Shown in pieces: positions 25,601 through 36,447 of a stretch of DNA of 64,000 bases (the first letter of the stretch is position 1; every line of letters starts with the position of its first letter). The notes under the pieces were generated by a model. That model saw only the letters and a list, made by a program, of their open reading frames with translations. It was not told where the DNA came from and did not search any database. Location: the NCBI GenBank assembly GCA_032718565.1, contig JAVGVS010000046.1, positions 310,001 through 374,000 of the forward strand, read 5' to 3'. Origin of the DNA: Distichodus sexfasciatus. Taxonomy: Eukaryota; Chordata; Actinopteri; Characiformes; Distichodontidae. The position numbers and the translations under genes are program-made.

Positions 25601-25832
25601 TAAATCAGTCTAGGCTTTACTTGAGACAAGCGGATGCTGGCTTTGAGTAACGAAAATGACAGAGTGGATCCATAAGACTGGAGCCATTGCTGTGTAATCC
25701 TCTCACCTGTTCATCTTTCTTTTGTTTACGTAGTTGCAGGCCTTCTTCCTCCCTCCTTCTCCTCATCTCATCTGTGTTGAGCGATTTGTTTTTATAGCTT
25801 CTGAGTCGTGCATTTTCCTTTCCCTGACTCAT
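16641..25832 (-). CDS. kpna1: Importin subunit alpha (karyopherin alpha 1)
   Basis: Complete coding sequence in 13 exons on the minus strand: 25707-25832, 24897-25010, 24659-24758, 24467-24561, 23650-23781, 23352-23440, 23148-23247, 20617-20780, 20429-20507, 19301-19426, 19065-19192, 18240-18415, 16641-16828. They join to 538 aa, the human KPNA1 length. Residues 1 to about 97 form the importin-beta-binding domain (basic RLRSYKNKSL and RRRREEEGLQLRKQKK). The remainder is an armadillo array whose NLS-binding W...N pairs are visible in order (AAWVLTN, AVWALGN, AVWALSN, ACWTISN, AAWAITN). The C-terminus QQCEAPMEGFQL and linkage to ccdc58-fam162a favour KPNA1 over KPNA5/6. The protein loads NLS cargo onto importin beta for nuclear import. 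The coding exon containing the ATG starts at 25842, 10 bases before the ATG; upstream noncoding exons are not mapped. Confidence 0.96.
16893..16915. repeat. (ATA)n microsatellite
   Basis: Uninterrupted ataat-type trinucleotide run just upstream of the last kpna1 coding exon, on the intron side. Confidence 0.85.
17178..17772. mobile_element. Probable hAT-like MITE (kpna1 last intron)
   Basis: The left end catggcacaatacc and right end atcgtatcggtgccct are imperfect inverted sequences, with gataccgatattg and gatcc/gatac palindromic tracts at both ends. This resembles the 'ggtgcaccgatac' family whose clear member is at 42611-43862. Exact ends are uncertain. Confidence 0.4.
18645..18805 (+). repeat. 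tRNA-derived SINE (family A), partial
   Basis: B box ggttcaaatcctgg followed by accactgaggtactcatgag, gtaccgtccccaagcactgc and agctgcccactgct; 3' part missing. In a kpna1 intron. Confidence 0.72.
19469..20252. mobile_element. hAT-type element with perfect 8-bp TSD and nested SINE
   Basis: Termini aggggtcgacc and ggtcaacccct are inverted. Both flanks read ttgagacc (19461-19468 and 20253-20260), a perfect 8-bp TSD typical of hAT insertion. A SINE of family C (19486-19729) lies inside. It sits just upstream, on the minus strand, of kpna1 exon 10, in intron 9. No transposase frame. Confidence 0.78.
19486..19729 (-). repeat. tRNA-derived SINE (family C) with TSD
   Basis: Reverse-oriented copy: the (att)-type tail near 19490 faces left, and the tRNA-like head (rc of ctcgaacct, cagcgctaacc) is on the right. 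Flanks accaatatg at 19477-19485 and 19730-19738 are identical 9-bp TSDs. Other copies: 32936-33247, 35322-35410, 49025-49290 and 55605-55895. Confidence 0.78.
21330..21606 (+). repeat. LINE 3'-end fragment
   Basis: Ends in ggagccacgtcgtctcgtc, tctgtacagtatatagcaga and a tactttgactttga tail. The same 3' block recurs in reverse at 49718-49835 and 61020-61205. No coding part remains. Confidence 0.6.
21966..22640. mobile_element. hAT-like 'ggtgtaaatc' element carrying an inverted insertion
   Basis: The left end cgggtgtaaatcatgatac and the internal block ttcaatttcaattcaggagc (about 22475) match the element at 57418-58872. A 450-base segment (22005-22455) that is the reverse complement of 13020-13436 interrupts it. 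The right end is not clear. Confidence 0.5.
22005..22455 (-). repeat. Inverted copy of hAT internal segment
   Basis: From gtagcactcacagacgcttg through ctgcattcacagccacac to cgactggttttgccgtgcag this is the reverse complement of 13020-13436, with scattered mismatches. It is part of a second copy of the element at 12457-13624. Confidence 0.75.
22723..22948 (-). repeat. tRNA-derived SINE (family A), reverse
   Basis: Reads in reverse: cacagcacagcacacagtgc, ctctgcatttgacccattct, gggagcagtgcttggggaca, then a degraded B box (ggattcaaccc). In the kpna1 intron between exons 7 and 8. Confidence 0.75.
25097..25505. mobile_element. hAT-like MITE (kpna1 intron 1)
   Basis: The left end tagggctgggaaattaatct and right end ggccatattgcccagccc are imperfect inverted termini. 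AT-rich and non-coding. No clear TSD. Confidence 0.5.
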
Positions 25833-25842
25833 GGTGTTTCCT

Positions 25843-28379
25843 CTAAGGAACAGGACACATTATGTAGAAGTATTAATGCAAAGCCGTTCTTTTAGCGTAT
25901 TTTGTCAACACATGGCTAATTACATGCACACATAGAAAAGTAAGTAGATCAGCTATTGAAACCATTAAAATCATCTTCGGATTCATATCATGGTGATGGC
26001 ATGATATTCTGTTATGGCACACCATAACTTAATTTAGAACACAACATTAATAAAAAAAAAACTATTGTTATATCACCTTTGTGATTGTATGTTTCTAATG
26101 AGCTTTGAAAGCAAAGTTCTTTAGTTCTTTAAACATCTGCCAGTAAGTAGTTTCAAAAGGATGAACGAAATTTGTGCAGGTCCACAATTTTTGAGGTCTT
26201 GGTTCTTTTGTTTTCCCCAATGATGCCAAACTGTTGCTGAGTCTGAAAGTAGGTCTTTAAATACATCCACAGTTACATAGTAGTCAATCAGTGTACCACA
26301 AGCTTGTTTAATTGTCTCAATGTTTAAAATAATTTTCTTAGCTCTTTTAAAGGAACAGTGTGTGTAAACTTATACTTCACTGGACTTGTAATGAAGTCAA
26401 TCCAAACTTACTTTGCCACTACCTCTGACACTACCAGAGCCCTGCCCTTCAACAAACCATTTAATGCAGTTAAAGAATGTCTCACTGGATTGGTTGGTGG
26501 TTTTTAGCTTTATTACAAAATTCACTGCCAAAATCTGTCTTTAGCCTCATTTGCTTAGATTAACAGGGGAAAGTCCACTATCCAGCTCTCAACTGGCAGC
26601 CTATTTTGCCACTGCCTAGATAATAATAATTATAATAATAATTCTTATTATAATAATAACAACATATATTATAAATGAGATATTTGATAAATGAATCTTG
26701 TTTTGTTTTTATTTTAATTTAGCACTGATTTTTGCTCAAGAGTTATGTTAGCCAGAATTGTCTTATAAACAAGACTCACAATGTCCACTAAACTCTATAA
26801 CCCTCAAATGGCTTCATGCTCAATGCATGTGAATAAAATATAGCAACTCTGTATTCTAACATTAAGCCTCATAGTTTATCAAACATGTTTAAACTTCAGG
26901 ACTGTAATCAGGACCAGTCTGCAAGTGTAAACTCCCTACTGCAATAGTTTAATCTTCCCAGATGCCAGCTGCCAACCTGTACAGACCACTCAGCAAATAT
27001 AAAATATTTCCAGACATCTATTTGGACTCTGTATGACTCATTAAAGTAATTTGGGATGCAAACAAAGAAGGTCTAAATGGCAGCAGACTCTTCTCATAAA
27101 GCCTGAAACATTAGAATATCTGCTCACAGAGGTTAACTGCAGTCTGGTGGAATAAATACAGTATATTATTAATAAACATGATATTTGGAGAAGTCAGGCC
27201 CCGTGCTGTTGCTGGTTCTGTATATAGGCTTGAGCCACCCCTCATTTCTTTATAATTTGCTAGGAAACTTGAGACAATATGTAGTGTTCTATTGCTTTCG
27301 AATATGGAGGAATTAAGGGTGGCATTACTACCACTGAGCACTGAATAAGACCCATAACCCTAAGTTGCTCCAGGGAGGCTGTCCAGGCGATTTTGGAAAT
27401 GTAAGATGGTCTGGATAAGTGTCCGATAAATTCTACAAAATGTAAATGTAAAGATACCAGTTCTCAGTTTTATGTGCTAACTTTTATTAGCTGCACAGTA
27501 TTTTGTTGTAGCTCAGGAATACATGATACTTGAATTGCTTTTGAAATTTGATATTAAGGGAATTATTTATGCTAAGTCAGCATATAATATCATATTGTTC
27601 GCTCACTCCTGAACCGAATGGGATCAAAATCATGTCGTAGCAGACTTCGTGATACTGACAGACAGTTGAATCGATATAATATGATATGGTGATGAGACTT
27701 GTGATTTGCACCCCTGCTGTGTATCCCTATACGTTAAACACCATATGTCACCCTTTAAACCCTTCATCATACATTATACCTAAAGATGATTTAGTTATAC
27801 AACCCATTCTGGGATTTCGACCTCTACACATCACTTCTGAGCCACTCTAAGAGATACATCTGAACAGTTTTAAGGTTACAAAATCGATTTCAATAAGCCC
27901 GTATAATAAACATCGTATCGCTTCTCCTTTTACTAAAACAGAACTGCTCTCTGATTCCCCATCACTCCAGAGTTTAGACACCAACCTGCTACATCTAAAC
28001 AAACGCTGCCTACCTATCTATTCTTTAGCGTTAGATCTTGTAGAGTTTCTTAAACATTACCAATTGTTAATTTCTACATTAATTTGCAAGGTCTCGGGAA
28101 CGATAAGGATACATTTCACAACGTGTTGTACTTGTATAACTATGTATGTGACAAAGAATGCTCAACCTACTAGAGTCGCTATGCTAAGCTAACTGACGCA
28201 CCCGACCCTCAGAAGTCCCCCGGAGAGATATGGGACTACTTTGACGTTTATTTGCTTTAATTACACTCCTAGAAGCAGCAGTGTATGTGCTGACTAAGAC
28301 GAATACATCTCACGTTTTAGCCAATTAGCTCGTAAACGATATGTGAATGGTGTTCCAGCTAGCCGGCTAACTCCAACGT
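25843..28379 (-). other. kpna1 5' intron, mostly unannotated
   Basis: The acceptor ttccttag|agg of the first coding exon is at 25843. Upstream sequence is AT-rich. It holds a family B SINE fragment (27338-27450) and the right end of a 'gtgtaaatc' hAT-like element (about 27585-27715, ending gatttgcacccct). No coding frame is seen; short frames are chance. Confidence 0.5.
27338..27450 (+). repeat. SINE family B, 3' fragment
   Basis: aataagacccataaccctaa through ggataagtgtccgataaatt resembles the body and L2-like tail of the 4718 copy. The tRNA head is missing. Confidence 0.55.
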
Positions 28380-28750
28380 CGCGCTAACGCGTTTTCCAGA
28401 AGCTCTTCTCTGCTCTGCGCAGTCGCTCGAACTCGCTGACGTTAGCCGCTAACGGCTAACTTCGCCGGCCGCGCCTCTTCTGCGTCTATTCTCCGTTCGT
28501 GACAGATTTTTGCGTTACAGTGCTGGTTTATAAAAGCCATCATTTGTGCAGTGAGGTTAAGTTATCGGGACACCGACCTGTCGAAAACAAAACGCTCTCG
28601 AGGATCCTCGCGTCGATCGGGCCGCTGATTCCGGAGCGTCCACCGGTACTACGCCAAGGAGCATGCGCAAACCCACAGTCCAGTCAAGCACGCACCGTCT
28701 GCCCATGCGCGGCTGCGCCAGGCTAGCGAAACGTCTGCGCATGCGCCATA
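28380..28750. promoter_or_regulatory. CpG-rich promoter segment with NRF-1-type motifs
   Basis: CpG density rises sharply here against an AT-rich background. TGCGCATGCGC at 28736-28746 matches the NRF-1 palindrome; related gcatgcgcaa (near 28661) and catgcgcggc (near 28704) lie close by. The position, about 2.6 kb upstream of the kpna1 start codon on the minus strand, fits its noncoding first exon and promoter. A divergent transcript cannot be excluded. Confidence 0.6.
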
Positions 28751-29550
28751 TAGTGGTTCAAGAAGATGTTGCAAGATTCAACAAGAACAAGATGTACTGA
28801 AATGTACAAAGGTCCGATCCTGAGACCGTGCAAGATCATTTAAATATAACCAATACATTGAATTTAAAAACTGTTAAAGTGATTGGGTAAATATGGCTTA
28901 ATCTGGGCTCTGTAAATCGTATTTAAATCAGTTAACCAAGATTAAAATGAGTTTCACCTTTTGCATACTTAATTTGATCTCATTCCGTTTTTTAAAAAGT
29001 TCATCACTAACAACTTGTAGTTGGTTAACTAGTTTCTAGGGCCAGGAGTCAATGACTTCAGGCAAGTCAGACTCGAGAATCAAATCCATACTGTCATTTA
29101 GGAACTCTTCAGTTAACTTATACATACAATGCCTGTAAAAAGATGTTTTCCCCTTTTGTGGCTTTGATAAATGAAATCATGGCCAAAATAATATGGCTTT
29201 TAGACAAGAATTTGCAAAAAAGCTTCTTTTATGTCAACGTGATAACTGATTTTTTACAAACTAATGTCAGTTAATTAAAAATATTTGTAGTGTAAAATAA
29301 GTGTTTATAAATAATAAATGTCGCCACCTGGTGGTGTTTTCCCTGCATGACTCAGCCATGTCTATTTTAGAGAATAATCAACACAATAAACATTATACAA
29401 AGCATATTGATATCATTTTTTTACTCCATTCTGTGTCCACTTGTAAAAATGGATTTCCCTTTCTACTTAAATATCTAATGTATTATCTTGTGAAATTACT
29501 AACCCCTCCCTAAATACACATTATTTCGACAAACATGGAATATAATGAGC
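28751..29550. other. AT-rich intergenic DNA, nothing recognised
   Basis: No credible reading frame, repeat end or motif was recognised between the CpG-rich segment and the repeat boundary near 29553. Confidence 0.4.
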
Positions 29551-29699
29551 AGGGCCGGTGCTAGCCATTTAGGTGCCCTAAGCATAACACACCACTCCAA
29601 GATGAGGGAGCAAATATGTTAGTCTTGTATTGTTTATATCTATTGTTATAGCTCAAAAGTTTATTTCAGATATGTCGTCATAATGGTTATTGTGGTGCA

Positions 29700-32600
29700 T
29701 GATTATGGTGATTTTTCATTAGCCGATTCTTGTGGGCAAGTCTGTAGCGGAAGCACTGACTCCGAGGGACCGCAACTGACTGAGGGACCGCAACACTATC
29801 AGTTCTGATCTTGGCTAAGTATCTTTTGTCTTTTCTTATTGCTATAAAATGTGCTTCACACCCATACCTGTTTACATGTCGTACAGATCCCAAAGTTACA
29901 TTCCTCACCAGAGGGGCAGAAATCTGTGTAACCTCTCTCAGCCTTTTATGTCTCCACAGCCTCCCACTATCGTGCATGGTGGTTTATGGAACTGCCAATC
30001 TAGCATCAAGAAGGCTGACTTCATCACTGGACTGGCATCTCTCCAGTTGTTCCACTTCCTTGCCCTCACCGAAACCTGGATCACACCTGAGGACACTGCT
30101 ACTCCAGCTGCCCTCTCCTCTGCCTTTGCCTTCTCTCACTCTCCTCGTACTTCAGGCACAGGTTTGCTTCTCTCTCGTAAATGCCATTTCACACCTGCTA
30201 ATCTTCTTTACCTCAACATATCCTCTTTTGAATTTCATTCTGTTACCATCACATATCCAACAAAACTTTACATAATTGTTCTTTATCGACCTCCAGGCCC
30301 ACTAGGAAACTTCATTGATGAGCTGGATGTACTTCTGAGTTCATTTCCAGATGATGGCTCTCCACTCATTCTCCTTGGAGACTTCAACCTTCCGAGGGAT
30401 GGGATACACACCAGTGGACTTGTGATGCTTCTGTCGTCCTTTGGTCTGTCTCTTGGCGATTCTCCTCCGACCTACAAAGCAGGCAACACTCTTGACCTTG
30501 TATCTCTCAAATCTCTTCCTATGTTCAATATACTGTCCACTCCTCTTCATGTGTCTGATCATCACCTTCTGTCTTTCAAATTCCCTCTCTTGACCTCCTC
30601 TTCTCAACCTCCTGTAGCCCTCACAACCCCCCGTAGAAATCTCAGTTCTCTTCCTCTACCTTCCCTCTCCTCCACTATCCAGTCCTCCTTATCTCTATCC
30701 AGCTGTGCTAATCCAAGCCCTTCGACTGTTGAAAACGTCACCGATGACTTTCTCTCGTCCCTCCTCAACTCTATTAACCTGCTCTGCCCATTGTCTTCCA
30801 GCTGAAAGAAGATGGAGGAAAACGCATTGTAACAGTGACCTCCATTCTTATCGCTCTCTCTTATCCAAATTTGCCACTGATCTAACTTCTGCAAAAACTT
30901 CTTTCTACAGAACCAAGTTTGAAGAATCTGTATCTAACCCTCGCAAACTCTTTTCTGCTTTCTCTTCCCTACTCAAACCACCAGCTCTTCCTGTTTCTCC
31001 AGCTCTCACAGCAGAGGACTTTGCCACGTTCTTCAAGGAGAAGTTTGTTGCTTCTAACAGGAGCTCTTTTCATCTGACTGACAACCTGCCGACCAGCTCA
31101 CAACCAACTAGTGCTGCCCAACTTCGAGACTTCACTCCACTATCCCATGAGGATGTGTCTCAGATCCTTGCGACCAGCAATCCTACCACATGTCTCCTTG
31201 ACCCAATCCCCTCAGGTATGTTGCAGACCATTTCACAGGATCTTCTCCCACACATCACACACATAATCAATGGTTCCTTAATAGCTGGTAATGTTCCAAC
31301 TGCCTTCAAGCCTGCTGTCGTCACACCCATTTTAAAGAAACCCTCTCTGGACTGTTCAGATGTTAACCACTACAGACCAGTATCCCTGCTCTCCTTTCTT
31401 TCCAAAGTACTGGAACGAGCAGTTTACAACCAACTTAATGTCTTCCTGTCTGAAAATGCACTCCATGACCCTAACCAGTCTGGATTCAAAGCTGCACACT
31501 CTACTGAGAGTGCACTTTTAGTTATCTCTGAAAATCTTCATGCTGCCAGAGCTGCAAACCTGTCCTCGGTTCTGATACTTCTGGACCTGTCTGCAGCTTT
31601 TGACACAGTCAACCATCAGATCCTCCTGGATACTCTCTCCAGCCTTGGGATTTCAGGTACAGCCTGGCGATGGTTTGCATCTTACCTTGATAACAGGACA
31701 TACCAGGTGACATGGCAAGGCTCCCTATCAGCCCCACGAAGGCTGACCACTGGTGTTCCCCAGGGTTCAGTCCTAGGACCCCTTCTCTTCTCTCTTTACA
31801 CTGGTTCTCTTGGGGAGATATAGCTGCACACGGGTTCTCCTATCACTGTTATGCTGATGACACTCGACTCATTCTCTCCTTTCCACCAGATGACCAACAT
31901 GTATCAACTCGAATCTCAGAGTGTCTAGCTGACATCTCTTCTTGGATGACATCCCACCACCTCAAGTTAAATCCTAGCAAGACTGAACTCTTGTACATCA
32001 AAGGCATTCCTTCACCAAACCTCCACCTTGCCATTTCTTTTGATAACTCTGTTATCATCCCCTCAAAAACGACAAGAAACCTTGGTGTCATTCTGGATGA
32101 TGAACTGTCATTCTCTTCACACATTAGCAACCTCACTAGGTCCTGTAGATATCTCCTATACAACATCAGAAGAATCCGCCCCTTTCTCTCTATCAAAGCT
32201 ACTCAGCTTCTCGTCCAGTCCTTGGTTCTCTCTAAGTTGGACTACTGTAACTCCCTAATGGCTGGACTTTCAATGAAAGCAACACGACAACTTCAACTGA
32301 TCCAGAATGCAGCTGCGAGACTTATCTTCAGCATTTCTAAATTCTCACACACCACACCTCTGCTGCGGAACCTGCACTGGCTCCCTGTGGCTGCTCACAT
32401 CAGGTTCAAAACCCTAACGCTTGCCTTTAAGGCCAAGGATGGAACTGCACCTCCTCACCTATCAGCACTTATTAAACGTGTCACTTCTCGCCTCTGAGAG
32501 CATCAACCGCTGCTCGTTTGGAACGACCTCTACTTAAGAGAAGAGGAAAACATGCATCGAAACTCTTTGGAGTGCTGGCTCCTCAGTGGTGGAACCAACT

Positions 32601-32935
32601 TCCGCTTGCCGTTAGAACGGCCAAGTCCCTTGCTGTCTTCAAACGTCGTCTGAAGACACACCTCTTCAAAGAATATCTAGGGGACTAATTTACCTTTTAT
32701 GTTGTCCTACCCATCCCCCCCCCCCAAAAAAACCCCACCCACTAATGTGTGTCTGTCTGTGAACTTTTGCTTTCTCTAACCCATTTTCGTTAAAGTATAA
32801 AACTTAGTCTGTGGTAATGTGGTTTAACTACAGCTGTTGACATAGTTTACAGATCTAAGAACAGTTGTGGACCACAAAGCACTGTTGTAAGTCGCGCTGG
32901 ATAAGAGCGTCTGCTAAATACTGTAAATGTAAATG
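29700..32935 (+). mobile_element. L2-clade LINE, frameshifted
   Basis: Nearly complete LINE. Frame 29849-30805 carries the AP-endonuclease domain (LALTETWI, LYRPPGP, LLGDFNLP, SDHHLLSF). After a frame break near 30800, 30705-31823 carries the start of the RT (YRPVSLLSFLSKVLERAV, LILLDLSAAFDTV, TTGVPQGSVLGPLLF). After another break near 31820, 31712-32497 contains the catalytic YADDTRL box and KTELLYIKG, NLGVILDD. The 3' end ggataagagcgtctgctaaa with a short tgtaaatg repeat is typical of fish L2. The two breaks make it inactive. The 5' end is not exactly placed. It lies between kpna1 and the rhodanese gene. Confidence 0.88.
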
Positions 32936-33247
32936 AAGTGGTTAGAGCTGCCGCCTTACAGCGAGAAGGTCCTGGGTTCGAACCCTGGGGACGAACCCAG
33001 CCTCTCTGTGTGGAGTTTGCATGCTCTCCCCGTGTTTGCGTGGTTTTCCTCCCACAGTCCAAAGGCATGCATTATAGGTTAATTGACGAGTTGAGTGGCC
33101 CTTAGGGTGTGAATGCGTGTGTGCCCTGCGGTGTGTTGGCGCCTGCCCAGGGCTGGTCCCCGCCTTGCGCCCGAAAGTTGCCGGGATAGGCTCCGGTCCC
33201 CCCGCGACCCCAGTTGAGATTACAGCAGTTCGGAAAATGAATGAATG
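32936..33247 (+). repeat. tRNA-derived SINE (family C) abutting L2 tail
   Basis: Head tggttagagctgccgcctta (A box) and gggttcgaaccctgg (B box) are followed by gtggagtttgcatgctctcc, ttaattgacgag and a final aaaatgaatgaatga tail. Its head follows directly on the L2 terminal repeat. Confidence 0.75.
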
Positions 33248-33673
33248 ACGATTCTTGTGAGGGATTTTTTTTAGTGCTCCCTCCGGCACTTGGTGCCCTA
33301 CGCATAGTGCCTGATGCGGGTCCCTGGTAATGAGATAATCTACATTAATTTAAGATTATATATATATTATAATATACTGTATGTATTCTATATTTATTGC
33401 ATTTCTTCATATGTAAATGTATTGTCTTAGTTTAACTTAATTGTACTGATTGTAGTATTATTGTGTTATAGCGATACTTGCTTTCTGTGACCATAAATGA
33501 GAAGTTTCTCAGCAAAGTCAGGAAAATGTTAGTTATTTCATAATTGTTTATTTTATTGTGGATATAAAACGTCATTTGAACGGTGTTTGCTGTCGTCTGT
33601 CTTCAGCATCACGCATTCTGACGGTTTTCACTCAGCCCACAGCCCGCTAGGGGGCAGGACACCAGCCGCGTCC

Positions 33674-33680
33674 TATAAAT
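33674..33680 (+). promoter_or_regulatory. TATA box of the rhodanese gene
   Basis: tataaat lies 57 bases before the ATG at 33731. It predicts transcription starting near 33700-33710 and supports 33731 over the upstream in-frame ATG at 33587. Confidence 0.5.
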
Positions 33681-33730
33681 CAGACACTCAGTCTCCCACA
33701 GCTCTGTTCTTACCTGGAGGTCTTATAGAA

Positions 33731-34965
33731 ATGACACTCTGTCCACTTTTACGTCGCATTGGCTCTGTAGCTGCCTTTAAACCCTTTTATAATGGACAGT
33801 TAGCTGCTTTCCGTGAACTGAGGACATCTACTGTCAACTGGAGTAAAAAGCCCCCTGGTCACGGTAAAAAGAAATGAAAAGGGAGAGAAAAAACTTTTAA
33901 ATCAAATGCCTGTGTTAATTATGAAATTTTCCTCCTTTGAAATTATACATCTGTGATTAATTATGTTACAGGTTTTTTAAATTTGTTTTTTTCAGATACT
34001 TAAAGGTATTGTGACATTTGATCATTTGCAAATACTTTGTAGAGGTTTCTATCTGTAGGGGTCATAGGCCATCTTAAGCAATTAGACTGTAGTTTCTTAT
34101 CTTAAACTCATAGACAAGTCAACAGAGTTAAAAACAAATACTGAATTAGTCAAAAGACATTTACTTTTCTTCTATTGTAACTGGCTCCATGCTTTCGAAC
34201 ATACTGAGGTCAGCATTATTATTGTGGTGAGAATCAGTTGATCCTTTCAGCAATCTCAGTTACCCTTTTATTGTGGTCTGCTTTGCGTTAGTCTTACGAA
34301 TTGCAAAACTGCAAAGTGTTTGTCATTTGTTAAATTACATCAGTTTCTTAGCAGATACATGCAATTAATTTTTTTTCGGTGATATCACCAGATTTCGTTG
34401 TGACATACGAACAGCTTAAGGCAATGCTGGCCAGTCGCAATGTCCAGTTATTCGACATCCGAAAAGTGGATGAATTCCGAGCAGGCCACATTCCATCTGC
34501 TGTCAACATTCCATGTGGGTGACTTCCAATTGCATTGTAATACAGTTGCATCGAGGTGTGGAATGGATCAAATGTTTAATGTGTGTTCATATTGTCATTT
34601 CTATACTATTAATTATTAGTGGAAAAGTTGGAGGAGTCTCTGAAATTGCCTCCAGAACAATTTGAACGTAATTTTATGGTGAAGCCTCCCAAGAAAGAAG
34701 ATGGCAACATTGTTTTCCATTGCCAGCGAGGCCGTAGGAGTTTAACTGCTCTGGAGATTGCATGGGGTTTGGGATTCAGCAGGCAAGCTTCAATTTAATC
34801 ATGTACACAGTGAGATTCATACTGTTTGGTCCAAACAACAACTCTGAATTTCTCTCTCTCTTTCTCTCTCTCTCTCACTCTCTCTCTCTCTCTCTCTCTC
34901 TCAGAGCACGTCACTATGCAGGGGGATACAGTGAATGGGCTGAAAAAGAGAAACAAGACTTGTAA
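33731..34965 (+). CDS. Mitochondrial-type single-domain rhodanese (TSTD1/TSTD3-like)
   Basis: Four exons: 33731-33863, 34392-34514, 34620-34782 and 34905-34965; 159 aa. Residues 1-44 are basic with few acids (MTLCPLLRRIGSVAAF...), a probable mitochondrial presequence. Residues about 45-159 are one rhodanese domain with LFDIRKVDEFRAGHIPSAVN and the active-site loop CQRGRRS, whose cysteine would carry the persulfide. The end ARHYAGGYSEWAEKEK matches the TSTD1 style. Rhodaneses transfer sulfane sulfur from thiosulfate or persulfides to glutathione or other thiols. Intron 3 has a GC donor (ag|gcaagc). The (CT)n run before exon 4 is its polypyrimidine tract. AATAAA is at 35110-35115. TSTD1 versus TSTD3 cannot be settled here. 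Confidence 0.88.
34848..34902 (+). repeat. (CT)n microsatellite forming a splice-acceptor tract
   Basis: Nearly pure tc/ct dinucleotide run ending in tcag at 34904, the acceptor of the last rhodanese exon. Confidence 0.85.
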
Positions 34966-35115
34966 ACGATGTAAGGATGGTCCCCTTCAGATATATCCTC
35001 ACATGCTTCTAGAAGAGACTAACATTTGATCAATTTGATGCATAGTTTCAAAAGCAGTCATTTGTTCAGCAAATTGCTCTCTTGTATACAGACCAATATT
35101 ACATCTATCAATAAA

Positions 35116-36360
35116 GATGATTTTAAACCACAAATATGAAAAGGTTTTGGTATTTTTTTATGTTCAAATCTGTTGTGAACACTATTAACTGATGTATTAT
35201 AACCTGCGTAATTACGGAGTTACAGCCGGTGTGTTGTAGGCTATATATTTGTCTTTTTGACCAGCAGGAGGCAGCAATGTAACGATAAGCTCTGGTCCTA
35301 CATACTGTGTATTTACAGTCAGTCAGTCATTATCTGAACGCTTAATCCCGTCGCGGGGGGACCGGAGCCCATCCCGGGAACCTGCGGGCGCAGGCGGGGA
35401 ACAACCTTGGGCAGGGTTTTTTAAATACAGTATTTACTGTATACTGATATAATAGAGCTCATCAGCGTACCAGAATAAGCTATTTACATTATTAATGACA
35501 TTCCTTGTGACACGGCCACTAGACCAGTTGAAATTTTAAGCTGGTTTATGATGGTCACATGACTGTTTTGAATGCTTATTGCCAGAAATGTGAAAATCTA
35601 ATTTCAGCATTTTTTTATCCAGTCAGTCTTTGATTATTGCTGTTCAGTTAAGTATTTATTCCAGTACGTAGTTTTTAAATGGTTTGAGGTAAAACTCTGT
35701 CAAAGACTTTGGCTTGATAAACCTGGATGTCACACCTCTGTTTTAGTCTCAAGATTGCTACAGAAAGACAGGATTCTACTGTGAGGTAGTAAATGAAATC
35801 TTAACGGTTACAAAGCCTTTGATCTTTTTTTTTTTTTACTGATGAATGAGGGAAAAGGTGATTTCACATTTTTCACAGTATCTGTAAAGTCGGTCCTAAT
35901 TTTAACTGAGTGTCATGCAACTTCATCATGACAAAGTCATGGAGCAATAAATAGTAATGATTAATTAAAGGTTAGAATTAATTAATTAACCATTCTTCTT
36001 TTAAAACTTGTATTGATTATCTCGACTGTGCCTCTTTCATACAGCATTGCGCAACTTTATAGCTCGCCAATAAAAATAATCTTTATTAGTCTTCGGTTTA
36101 TTATGATTGATTTTGTACATGGCCAAGATAAACTTTTCCTGGATAGTAATAATATGAATAACATTGTAATTTTGATTATGCCTAACCTTGAGTGTGCAAC
36201 GGTGCGTTGCATTTATACTGTAATTCAGCAAAAGATCAGCATACCTTTCCTGATTTACTAATCTGATATTAACACGGCTACAAATACCAATATTGAGAAA
36301 AGATATCGATGGATTATGTGAATCTTTTTTAAAATAACTTAAAGACTCATTATACATGTG
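35116..36360. other. Intergenic, nothing recognised apart from a SINE fragment
   Basis: A reverse family C SINE fragment lies at 35322-35410 (cattatctgaacgcttaatc, gggaccggagcccatc). The remainder is AT-rich without credible frames. Confidence 0.45.
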
Positions 36361-36364
36361 CGTG

Positions 36365-36397
36365 TGATGAGAGAGAGAGAGAGAGAGAATAGTGGAG

Positions 36398-36447
<50 letters not shown>

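Noticed and set aside
33587..33730. Upstream in-frame ATG of the rhodanese gene
   Set aside because: It lies upstream of a TATA box that would start transcription after it, and the extra residues do not look like a leader.
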